From assembly GCA_027016965.1 (NCBI GenBank), contig JALURI010000070.1, forward strand, positions 1-5,730: a stretch of DNA of 5,730 nt, written 5' to 3'. The stretch comes from Geoglobus sp. (GTDB lineage Archaea; Halobacteriota; Archaeoglobi; Archaeoglobales; Archaeoglobaceae). Within the stretch, counting starts at the first letter, position 1. Every line of letters begins with the position of its first letter. The notes below the pieces were generated by a model that ran no database searches, had not been told where the DNA came from, and was given only the letters and a program-made list of their open reading frames with translations. A program made the position numbers and the translations under genes. Shown here piece by piece: positions 1 through 4,996 of the stretch.

Positions 1-459
1 AAGTAGTGCAAGAACAACAATGGCAACGACAAATGCAAGGATTCTCTTGTAAGTTATTGGTGTTTTCCCAATTTTCAGAACTCCGGATATCAAAGCTGGA
101 TAGGAGATTCCATGTTCGCCAAAAATTATAATGAGCATCTGCTCAACAAGCAGGGCTATGGCAAGGGTTACGATGATGACCATTACCTCGTGCTCCTTTA
201 TTCTTGCCAGAAGTCCCGAGTATATGGCAACTGCAAAGGCTCCAACAAGCACGATGCTGACCAGTGTTGCAAGATAGGGGTTGACTCCACTCTTAGCCAA
301 AACAATACCGATGTATGCAGCCAGAATGAAAAAAATACCGTGGGCAAAATTCAAAATTCTTGCGACTCCGAAAATTAGTGAGAAACCTGAAGCAACTAAA
401 GCCCATATACCGCCAACAACAGCACCGTAAACGAGTATCCTGACTGCGATGTCTATCAT
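1..459 (-). CDS. livH: LivH-type branched-chain amino acid ABC permease (partial, C-terminus beyond left edge)
   Basis: This is the inner-membrane permease of a HAAT/Liv ABC importer, which pairs with LivM and is driven by the ATPases LivG and LivF. The 153 codons visible are the N-terminal half; E. coli LivH is about 308 residues, and the frame is still open at base 1. The hallmark NFAHG motif is at residues 37-41, preceded by the typical GIWALVASGFSLIFG segment. Hydrophobic spans fall at about 6-30, 42-56, 62-84, 92-113 and from 140. The ATG at 459 is the first possible start, because an in-frame stop lies two codons upstream. No Shine-Dalgarno sequence precedes it, and an AT-rich box about 28 bases upstream suggests a leaderless or near-leaderless mRNA. 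It follows the binding-protein gene after 72 bases on the same strand. The family call is firm; the substrate is unknown. Confidence 0.93.
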   Translation of the reverse strand, partial: MIDIAVRILVYGAVVGGIWALVASGFSLIFGVARILNFAHGIFFILAAYIGIVLAKSGVNPYLATLVSIVLVGAFAVAIYSGLLARIKEHEVMVIIVTLAIALLVEQMLIIIFGEHGISYPALISGVLKIGKTPITYKRILAFVVAIVVLALL

Positions 460-477
460 GTTTTATGATGATTTGAC

Positions 478-497
478 AAAAAATAAAAAAATTTCGG
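478..497 (-). promoter_or_regulatory. T-rich element: candidate livH BRE/TATA and/or terminator of the binding-protein gene
   Basis: Read on the minus strand, a CCGAAA segment is followed by seven T, one A and six T. The CGAAA matches an archaeal BRE, and the T-rich box is centred about 28 bases before the livH ATG, the distance expected for a leaderless transcript. The same T tract lies about 40 bases after the stop of the upstream gene, so it could equally be an archaeal oligo-T terminator. Both roles are possible, and sequence alone does not separate them. Confidence 0.4.
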
Positions 498-531
498 TTA
501 AAAGTTTACAAAATCAAGTGGCATTTATTAA

Positions 532-1851
532 TTAAATCCATGGTGGCAACTTCAACTGTCCGTTGGCAACCGTGGATGGATAGATTATGTACTGCTTGCC
601 ATCCTGCCACTGTGCAATCCAGTTTCTCACGTACTCATCTCCCCATACCAGGGCATGGTTCTTGTGGAATGCCACATTCCTGGTTAGCTTTGCTGGATTT
701 TCTGGGTTGTACTTTTCGAGGTATTTCACAACAACATCCGGATCAAATGGATCCTTCTCTCCTGCCTTGTAGGCTGCTTCAACAGCCATCTTATATATGT
801 AAACTGCATCGTAAGCTCCATATGCCAGATGTGATTCTGGATAATGACCGTATTCCTTCTTGTATGCCTCAACAAACTTTGCCGCCATCTCAGTTGGAGG
901 TGCAGTTACAAGAACACCACCATCTGCCAGGAATATGTAATAGTTTGCAGCTCCTCCGGTCTTTTCATAGAATCCTGCATCTATTGCAGCAAGGTCATGC
1001 CCTGCCAGCAATGCTGAAATCTGAAGTTCAGCCCACTGTTTTGCAAGAACATCTCCTGTTCCGGCGATAGCCAGAATTGGCATTATCAGGTCTGCATCCT
1101 TATCCTGAGCATCAAGCAGAATCTGCTCATAATCTGTGAATCCCCTCGGAACCTTCTCATCTCCCACTATCTCCACATTTCTCTCTTCAAGCAAAGGTGT
1201 GAGTCCTTTCATCACAGCATCTGTCCAGATGTGCTCGTCTCTGATTATATACACCTTGTCTACAGTAACTCCCTGGTCTCTCAGATAGTCTATCATCTCT
1301 GCCAGATCCCATGCAAAGGTTGAGCCATTATTCTGGCTTATTCTGAACCAGTACTTGTACTTGTCATACTCCTTAGCAACCATGGCAGGATGAGCCGGAC
1401 TTGAGGCATCAGCAAGGAAAACAGTCTTGGTTTCAGCCATAACCTCCATCATAGCACTCATAATACCGCTGCTGAATCCACCGGTTACCATATCTGCCTT
1501 TTCCTCAGTTGCAAGTCTTCTGAACTCCTTCGTTGCCTCATCTGGTTTGAGTTTGGTGTCACCAACAACAACCCTTACCTTGAGTCCGAGAATTCCACCT
1601 TGCTCATTTATTTCCTTAGCAGCAAGCATCGCAGCGTTCTTCTCAGCAGTACCCTCAGGTAATGCCATTGGACCTATAACACCAATCACAACTTCTTTCT
1701 TACCTCCAAATGGTGGTGGTGTTGGGGTTTTTTCAGGTGTGGGTGTAGCGGTTGGTTTTGGAGTTGGTGTTGCCTCGGGTTTCTGTTCCTGCTGTGCACA
1801 CCCGAATACCAGCACAGCTAACAATACCAGTATCAACACTTTTCGCATCAT
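532..1851 (-). CDS. Liv/HAAT-type ABC transporter substrate-binding lipoprotein (LivJ/LivK family)
   Basis: This is an extracytoplasmic receptor that would deliver a branched-chain or other amino acid, amide or small organic acid to the LivHM permease. The protein has 439 residues from the ATG at 1851; an equivalent ATG lies one codon later. It begins with MMRK, a hydrophobic core and a lipobox (LVFGC, Cys18), so it is probably a lipid-anchored lipoprotein. Residues 24-48 form a Pro/Thr-rich TPTP linker, a common archaeal spacer between anchor and domain. The periplasmic-binding fold starts near residue 52 (KEVVIGVIGP), with the family-typical EINEQGGILG at 80-89 and a following VVVGDT. A longer reading to 1902 adds 17 residues in front of the signal peptide and runs across the promoter, so it is rejected. 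The gene lies divergent from livG and upstream of livH. Family confidence is high; ligand is not predictable. Confidence 0.93.
   Translation of the reverse strand: MMRKVLILVLLAVLVFGCAQQEQKPEATPTPKPTATPTPEKTPTPPPFGGKKEVVIGVIGPMALPEGTAEKNAAMLAAKEINEQGGILGLKVRVVVGDTKLKPDEATKEFRRLATEEKADMVTGGFSSGIMSAMMEVMAETKTVFLADASSPAHPAMVAKEYDKYKYWFRISQNNGSTFAWDLAEMIDYLRDQGVTVDKVYIIRDEHIWTDAVMKGLTPLLEERNVEIVGDEKVPRGFTDYEQILLDAQDKDADLIMPILAIAGTGDVLAKQWAELQISALLAGHDLAAIDAGFYEKTGGAANYYIFLADGGVLVTAPPTEMAAKFVEAYKKEYGHYPESHLAYGAYDAVYIYKMAVEAAYKAGEKDPFDPDVVVKYLEKYNPENPAKLTRNVAFHKNHALVWGDEYVRNWIAQWQDGKQYIIYPSTVANGQLKLPPWI
1709..1780 (-). repeat. Low-complexity Pro/Thr codon repeat (lipoprotein linker)
   Basis: The DNA is an imperfect run of GGTGTT/GGTGTG-like units on the plus strand. 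It encodes alternating Thr-Pro residues after the lipidated Cys of the binding protein. This is a coding low-complexity tract, not an intergenic repeat. It could vary in length between strains by slippage. Confidence 0.7.
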
Positions 1852-1870
1852 TAATTGTGATTGAGAAAGG

Positions 1871-1890
1871 TAATACTTAAATATTTCGAA
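1871..1890. promoter_or_regulatory. Shared divergent promoter core with palindromic TATA element
   Basis: The 57-base gap between the binding-protein gene and livG holds the palindrome AAATATTT at 1879-1886. On the minus strand it reads CGAAATATTTAAG, a good archaeal BRE (CGAAA) plus TATA. On the plus strand it reads CTTAAATAT. The palindrome centre (1882.5) is 26.5 bases from the livG ATG at 1909 and 31.5 bases from the binding-protein ATG at 1851. Archaeal transcription usually starts about 25-27 bases past the TATA centre, so both transcripts would be leaderless or nearly so. Neither start has a Shine-Dalgarno sequence, which agrees. Actual start sites are inferred. Confidence 0.6.
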
Positions 1891-1908
1891 TGCACTAACC
1901 AATTTACG

Positions 1909-2604
1909 ATGAAGACTTTACTTAAGGTGGAAAATGTAAAGAAAAAATTCGGTGAACTGGTAGCTCTGGAAAATATAAACTTTGAAGTAGTTGACAAAGA
2001 ATGTCTGGGTATAATAGGACCAAATGGTGCCGGCAAGACAACGCTTTTCAATGTGATCTCAGGGTACATGAAACCAACTGAAGGCAGGGTGGAGTTTATG
2101 GGGAAGGACATCACAGGTAAAAGACCCAGTGAACTTGCAAAGCTTGGGCTTGTCAGAACATTTCAGCTGATAAAAGCCTTCATGAATATGAGTGTTGAAG
2201 AGAATTTCAAGGTCATCACAGATGATTACAGGGAAATTATGAAGGACTTTGATCTATGGAGTAAAAGAGATATGCTTGCGAGAAATCTGTCTCAGGGTGA
2301 TATGAGGAAGCTCAACATAGGTCTTGCTCTTGCAACAAATCCAAGGCTCCTCCTTCTGGATGAGCCATTTTCTGGGTTGAGTCCGAGAGAATCAGCAGAA
2401 CTCCATTCAGTCATTGACCGGCTTAAGGAGAGGGATGTTACGATGATTGTGATAGAGCATAAACTCAAAGAACTTTTCAATCATGCTGAAAGGGTTATAG
2501 TTCTGAACTACGGTGTTCTGCTGTGTCAGGGGACCCCTGAAGAAATCGTTAGAGATATAAGGGTCATTGAAGCATATTTGGGTGATGGGTATGCGGTTAC
2601 TTGA
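1909..2604 (+). CDS. livG: LivG-type ABC importer ATP-binding protein
   Basis: This is one of the two cytoplasmic ATPases that power the Liv/HAAT importer. The 231-residue protein carries Walker A GPNGAGKTT at 37-45, the Q-loop glutamine at 86 in the LivG-like VRTFQ context, the signature LSQGD at 127-131, Walker B LLLLDEP at 147-153 and the H-loop His184 (IEH). The C-terminal VIEAYLG is typical of LivG. It is about 20 residues shorter than the E. coli protein, mostly between the Q-loop and signature. The ATG at 1909 is preferred over an in-frame TTG at 1861: the protein then starts directly at the first beta strand, and the start lies at leaderless distance from the promoter. No Shine-Dalgarno sequence is present. 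It overlaps livF by 14 bases, suggesting translational coupling. Confidence 0.93.
   Translation: MKTLLKVENVKKKFGELVALENINFEVVDKECLGIIGPNGAGKTTLFNVISGYMKPTEGRVEFMGKDITGKRPSELAKLGLVRTFQLIKAFMNMSVEENFKVITDDYREIMKDFDLWSKRDMLARNLSQGDMRKLNIGLALATNPRLLLLDEPFSGLSPRESAELHSVIDRLKERDVTMIVIEHKLKELFNHAERVIVLNYGVLLCQGTPEEIVRDIRVIEAYLGDGYAVT
2581..2585 (+). promoter_or_regulatory. livF ribosome binding site inside the livG end
   Basis: GGTGA lies within the last codons of livG, five bases before the ATG at 2591. It favours this start over the in-frame ATG at 2585, which overlaps the site itself, and over the one at 2567. Confidence 0.65.
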
Positions 2605-3280
2605 GGTTGAAGAGCTGAATTCCTACTATGGCAGAGCACATATATTGCATGGAGTCAGTCTTGATGTTGGCAAGGGAGAGGTTGTTGCAGTTCTCGGACC
2701 AAATGGTGCCGGCAAGACAACACTGCTTAATTCAATATGCGGTCTTGTAAAGAGTGAAGGAAAGATAAGCTTCGATGGAGAGAGGATAGACATCCTGAAA
2801 CCCCATGAAAGGATAAAGAGAGGGATTGGTGTCTGTCCTGAGGGAAGAAAACTCTTTCCATTCATGACTGTTGAAGACAATCTCAGACTTGGGGCGAGAG
2901 ATGAAGACTGTGAAGAGCAGCTTAAATTCGTATACGAGCTTTTTCCGAGGATTAAAGAGCTTAAAAACAGCATTATAAGGAACATGAGTGGTGGGGAACA
3001 GCAGATGGTTGCCATTGGTAGAGCTCTGATGTCAAACCCAGGCCTGCTTTTGCTTGATGAACCATCAATGGGACTTGCCCCCATAATTCTGGGAAAGATT
3101 CTTGAAGCCTTGAGGAGAATTAAGAATGAGACTGACATCTCAATCCTGCTTGTCGAGCAGAATGTTCATCTTGCCCTTGAGCTTGCAAACAGGGTAAATG
3201 TGCTTGTCAAGGGTGAGATCGTCAGGGAAGGAAAGGCAGATGAGATGGATGATCTTGAGAAACACTACTTTGAGCTATGA
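2591..3280 (+). CDS. livF: LivF-type ABC importer ATP-binding protein
   Basis: This is the second ATPase of the importer, expected to form a heterodimer with LivG on the LivH/LivM permease. The 229-residue protein has Walker A GPNGAGKTT at 36-44, the LivF-typical CPEGRKLFP segment around 82-90 where the Q-loop would be, signature MSGGEQQ at 132-138, and Walker B LLLLDEP at 152-158. The H-loop position has Gln190 (LVEQN) instead of His; this is the family norm for LivF (E. coli LivF also reads VEQN), not a defect. Residues SYYGRAHILHGVSLDV near the start match LivF. The start at 2591 is chosen because GGTGA lies five bases upstream. It overlaps livG by 14 bases and is followed by the CBS gene after 12 bases, so the three are likely one operon. 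Confidence 0.94.
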   Translation: MRLLEVEELNSYYGRAHILHGVSLDVGKGEVVAVLGPNGAGKTTLLNSICGLVKSEGKISFDGERIDILKPHERIKRGIGVCPEGRKLFPFMTVEDNLRLGARDEDCEEQLKFVYELFPRIKELKNSIIRNMSGGEQQMVAIGRALMSNPGLLLLDEPSMGLAPIILGKILEALRRIKNETDISILLVEQNVHLALELANRVNVLVKGEIVREGKADEMDDLEKHYFEL

Positions 3281-3292
3281 GGAGGTGGTTGG

Positions 3293-3703
3293 ATGACTGT
3301 TGTGATGAAGGTTAGAGATGTGATGAATAAGGATGTTACAAGGATCAATGCAAGAACGGATGTTGCAACAGCAACAAAGATAATGGTAGATAAAGGTGTG
3401 AGATGTGCAGTTGTTGTTGATGATAACGGAAAACCTCTTGGCATTGTGACTGAAGGATCAATTGCGAGAAAGGTTGTCAGGGACTGCAAGGATCCCGGCA
3501 AAATAAAGGTGGGTGAGATAATGTCCTCTCCTCTAAAAACGATTCCTGCTGATGCAACTCTGAGAGAAGCCTCAGATAAACTGCTTGAGGAGGGTGTGAA
3601 TCAGCTTTATGTTGAGGAGAATGGAGAGATAGTTGGTTTGATAACCGAACACAGAATTCTGAAGGCAATTAACGAGGTTGTTCTTACACTCATATCAATT
3701 TAA
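3293..3703 (+). CDS. Small two-CBS-domain protein, probable regulator linked to the Liv importer
   Basis: This is a 136-residue protein made almost entirely of two CBS repeats (a Bateman module), at about residues 7-62 and 73-128. Each has the opening VxDVM/VGEIM and closing GIVTE/GLITE motifs. CBS pairs usually bind adenine nucleotides, S-adenosylmethionine or similar ligands and control a partner. Here the partner could be the importer, since the gene follows livF by 12 bases. A strong GGAGGTGG site sits at 3281-3288, four bases before the ATG at 3293; a later ATG at 3305 lacks such spacing. In both repeats the position of the ribose-contacting Asp of the GxxT/SxxD motif is changed (Ser56 and Arg121), so nucleotide binding may differ. 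No DNA-binding or catalytic domain is visible. Family is certain; role is inferred from position. Confidence 0.88.
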   Translation: MTVVMKVRDVMNKDVTRINARTDVATATKIMVDKGVRCAVVVDDNGKPLGIVTEGSIARKVVRDCKDPGKIKVGEIMSSPLKTIPADATLREASDKLLEEGVNQLYVEENGEIVGLITEHRILKAINEVVLTLISI

Positions 3704-3720
3704 GCCATTTTTAATTTACG
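3704..3720 (+). terminator. Candidate T-rich terminator after the liv/CBS operon
   Basis: Immediately after the stop codon comes a CCATTTTTAATTT stretch with no stable stem. Archaeal termination commonly uses such short oligo-T runs, but this one is weak and sits in generally AT-rich DNA. Confidence 0.35.
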
Positions 3721-3729
3721 GATTTAACA

Positions 3730-3746
3730 TTAAATTTTTAAATTAT
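3730..3746 (+). promoter_or_regulatory. TATA-like promoter element of the dehydrogenase gene
   Basis: An AT-only box (TTAAATTTTTAAATTAT) is centred about 39 bases before the ATG at 3777. Starting about 25 bases downstream would give a short leader of roughly 10-15 bases, which just includes the GGTGGTGAGG ribosome site at 3766-3775. Spacing fits an archaeal promoter; no clear BRE is seen. Confidence 0.5.
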
Positions 3747-3776
3747 CTTTACATTGTAATATCAAGGTGGTGAGGT

Positions 3777-4529
3777 ATGAGGTTTAAAGACAGAGTTGTT
3801 TTGGTTACAGGTGCAGGAAGGGGAATTGGAAGGGCGATTGCTGAAGCTTTCGCAAGAGAAGGTGCCAGGGTTGTTGTAAACGACATAAATAAAGAGACTG
3901 CAAAAAACACAGCTGAGGAGTTGAAAAAGCTCGGTGGGGATGCGATTGGAGTAAAGGCGGATGTTACAGACTATGAAGACGTGAAGAGAATGGTTGATGA
4001 GGTGAAAAAGACCTTTGGTCCTGTTGACATCCTTGTCAACAACGCAGGTTTCTGGACCATAAAGAAGTTCACAGATACAACTCCTGAAGACTGGGAGAAG
4101 GACATAAAGATATGCTATTATGGCACACTGAACTGCACTCATGCGGTTCTTAACGACATGATTGAGAAGAAGTATGGCAGAGTCGTCAACATTGTGAGCG
4201 ATGCAGGGAGAATTGGAGAGCCATATCTGACCGTGTATTCAGGAGCAAAGGCTGCCGTCATTGGATTCAGCAAAGCCCTTGCAAAGGAGGTTGCAAGGCA
4301 CAACATAACTGTAAACTGTGTTGCTGCTGGAGTCACAAAAACACCAGGAGTTGAGGACTTCTTGAAAAGCGTAGGCGGTGAAGAGAGACTCATCAAAGCC
4401 TATCCGAGAGGTAGACTTGGAAATCCGGAAGATATCGCCAACGGTGTGATATTCTTTGCCCTTGATGAATCAGAATACATAACAGGCCAGATTATAAGCA
4501 TAAGCGGTGGGTACACGACTGTTGGCTGA
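3777..4529 (+). CDS. Short-chain dehydrogenase/reductase, BadH/FabG-like, probably NAD-dependent
   Basis: This is a 250-residue classical SDR oxidoreductase acting on a hydroxyl/ketone pair. The Rossmann motif TGAGRGIG is at 11-18. Asp36 at the end of the second strand (VVVND) favours NAD over NADP. Adenine-contact DV is at 62-63 and NNAG at 88-91. The catalytic residues Ser141, Tyr154 and Lys158 are all present. The usual tetrad Asn, seven residues after Trp106, is Cys113. From memory, the region around SDAGR and the C-terminal ITGQ..S.SGG resembles BadH, the 2-hydroxycyclohexanecarboxyl-CoA dehydrogenase of Rhodopseudomonas, better than biosynthetic FabG; this is not computed. GGTGGTGAGG precedes the ATG. 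It appears monocistronic, with its own promoter and a T-rich terminator. Alternatives are a 3-hydroxyacyl-CoA or other secondary alcohol dehydrogenase. Confidence 0.9.
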   Translation: MRFKDRVVLVTGAGRGIGRAIAEAFAREGARVVVNDINKETAKNTAEELKKLGGDAIGVKADVTDYEDVKRMVDEVKKTFGPVDILVNNAGFWTIKKFTDTTPEDWEKDIKICYYGTLNCTHAVLNDMIEKKYGRVVNIVSDAGRIGEPYLTVYSGAKAAVIGFSKALAKEVARHNITVNCVAAGVTKTPGVEDFLKSVGGEERLIKAYPRGRLGNPEDIANGVIFFALDESEYITGQIISISGGYTTVG

Positions 4530-4538
4530 ATAAATTCT

Positions 4539-4557
4539 GCTTTTTTAATTATTTTTG
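4539..4557 (+). terminator. T-rich terminator after the dehydrogenase gene
   Basis: GC followed by six T, AATTA and five T begins 10 bases after the stop codon. This is a typical archaeal oligo-T termination signal, without a strong stem. Confidence 0.55.
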
Positions 4558-4633
4558 ACCATAAATACTGAGTTTCGAAATTTGGTTTCCACATACATTC
4601 ACAACCTCTTTTAGCATCTGCTCTTTTAATTCA

Positions 4634-4656
4634 CATTTCAGAGCTCTTCAGAAATG
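4634..4656. promoter_or_regulatory. Dyad element, candidate operator or RNA stem
   Basis: Outer arms CATTTC (4634-4639) and GAAATG (4651-4656) are perfect inverted repeats. Between them is a perfect 8-base palindrome AGAGCTCT (4640-4647) followed by TCA. It could be a protein-binding site or a 6-bp stem. Function is not shown. Confidence 0.3.
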
Positions 4657-4687
4657 ATATCAATCTCAGTACCAGTGAATTCCTCAA

Positions 4688-4699
4688 GATTTTTAAATA
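4688..4699 (+). promoter_or_regulatory. TATA-like box at leaderless distance from a micro-ORF
   Basis: A TTTTTAAATA box is centred near 4694, about 27 bases before an ATG at 4721. That spacing equals the livG arrangement seen elsewhere in this window. It may drive a very short leaderless transcript or a small RNA, or it may be chance in AT-rich DNA. Confidence 0.3.
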
Positions 4700-4720
4700 G
4701 ATTATGTTACAACAGGGTTG

Positions 4721-4765
4721 ATGGCTTTAACTGAAATTCTGGGCGTTCTCAGGTGCTCTGCATGA
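4721..4765 (+). CDS. Possible 14-residue leaderless micro-ORF
   Basis: ATG at 4721 opens a frame reading MALTEILGVLRCSA and then TGA. It has no Shine-Dalgarno sequence, but a TATA-like box lies at leaderless distance. The stop overlaps an ATG at 4762 that opens a nine-residue frame. It is too short to assign to any family; it could be a leader peptide, the stub of a decayed gene, or nothing. Confidence 0.15.
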   Translation: MALTEILGVLRCSA

Positions 4766-4785
4766 AAGGATCATTCTTTTCCATG
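4761..4785. promoter_or_regulatory. Imperfect inverted repeat upstream of the zinc-ribbon/AOR operon
   Basis: CATG-AAAGGA (4761-4770) can pair with TTCTTT-T-CCATG (4775-4785): ten pairs including one G-U, one bulged C, and a four-base TCAT loop. It ends about seven bases before the TATA-like element of the next operon, the right place for an operator. It is not followed by a T run on the plus strand, so it is not a classical terminator. Confidence 0.35.
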
Positions 4786-4789
4786 ATGT

Positions 4790-4803
4790 AAAAAAATTTA
4801 AGT
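4790..4803 (+). promoter_or_regulatory. TATA-like promoter of the zinc-ribbon/AOR operon
   Basis: An A-rich run followed by ATTTAAG lies about 43 bases before the ATG at 4841. Initiation about 25 bases past it would fall near 4822-4826 and leave a leader of about 15-19 bases holding the GAGGTGAT ribosome site at 4829-4836. Confidence 0.5.
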
Positions 4804-4840
4804 ATCAATCTTTACAAAGTAAAAATCAGAGGTGATATTT

Positions 4841-4987
4841 ATGACATTGTCAACAAGATGTCTGAACTGCAGAAAAAGATTTGAAGTTGAAAAAAATCAG
4901 GAGATTGCTGAATGTCCTCACTGCAGAAGCAAATGGAGAATTTCATGGGTTGATGCTGATCAGCCCAAAGTCCAGGGACCTGCGTAA
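4841..4987 (+). CDS. 48-residue zinc-ribbon-like protein ahead of AOR
   Basis: This small protein has two CxxC knuckles, Cys7/Cys10 and Cys25/Cys28, separated by 14 residues, the layout of a compact rubredoxin/zinc-ribbon fold likely to bind Zn(II) or possibly Fe. The N-terminal half is basic (CRKRF), and residues 31-37 are aromatic (KWRISWV) before a short polar tail. Start support is good: GAGGTGAT at 4829-4836 lies four bases before the ATG, and an archaeal promoter lies further upstream. The AOR gene starts 9 bases after its stop, so the two are almost certainly co-transcribed and this is the leading cistron. I do not recognise a named family. It could be a nucleic-acid-binding regulator, a small electron carrier, or an accessory factor for the tungsten enzyme; none is proven. 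Confidence 0.82.
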   Translation: MTLSTRCLNCRKRFEVEKNQEIAECPHCRSKWRISWVDADQPKVQGPA

Positions 4988-4996
4988 GGTGGTAGG

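Larger units (their letters stand above)
4530..4840. other. 311-base intergenic region without a convincing gene
   Basis: No frame on either strand gives a recognisable protein. The stretch contains the T-rich terminator, a TTTCGAAA palindrome at 4573-4580, a dyad at 4634-4656, a TATA-like box at 4688-4699, a 14-codon open frame at 4721-4765, an imperfect hairpin at 4761-4785, and the promoter and ribosome site of the next gene. On the minus strand, 4549-4784 translates into K/E-rich pieces broken by two stops and one frame change, which may be a decayed gene or chance. A short non-coding transcript is possible. Confidence 0.6.

Noticed and set aside
112..378. Plus-strand 88-residue open frame near the left edge
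   Set aside because: Antisense of livH; no domain, and the minus strand carries the NFAHG permease motif.
540..1070. Long plus-strand open frame opposite the binding-protein gene
   Set aside because: Antisense shadow: Cys/His/Gln/Pro-rich composition with no motif, while the minus strand encodes a recognisable protein.
1709..1780. CRISPR-like or satellite repeat
   Set aside because: The GGTGTT-type units are in-frame codons of a Thr-Pro linker, without spacers or palindromic repeats.
1427..1864. Plus-strand open frame with a Gly/Val repeat
   Set aside because: Antisense reading of the Pro/Thr linker and neighbouring codons of the lipoprotein gene.
1852..1902. N-terminal extension of the binding protein by 17 residues
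   Set aside because: It would put residues before a clear lipoprotein signal peptide and run across the promoter core; the ATG at 1851 (or 1848) is preferred.
1861..1908. TTG-initiated extension of LivG by 16 residues
   Set aside because: It covers the TATA palindrome, lacks a ribosome site, and adds sequence before the first strand of the ABC fold.
2626..3138. Minus-strand open frame opposite livF
   Set aside because: Ser/Leu/Pro-rich shadow of the ABC ATPase with no recognisable features.
3118..3190. Gln instead of the H-loop His in LivF as a defect
   Set aside because: LivF family members commonly read VEQN here, including the E. coli protein, so it is normal for the family.
3762..4142. 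Minus-strand open frame opposite the dehydrogenase gene
   Set aside because: Shadow frame; the plus strand has all SDR motifs, a promoter and a ribosome site.
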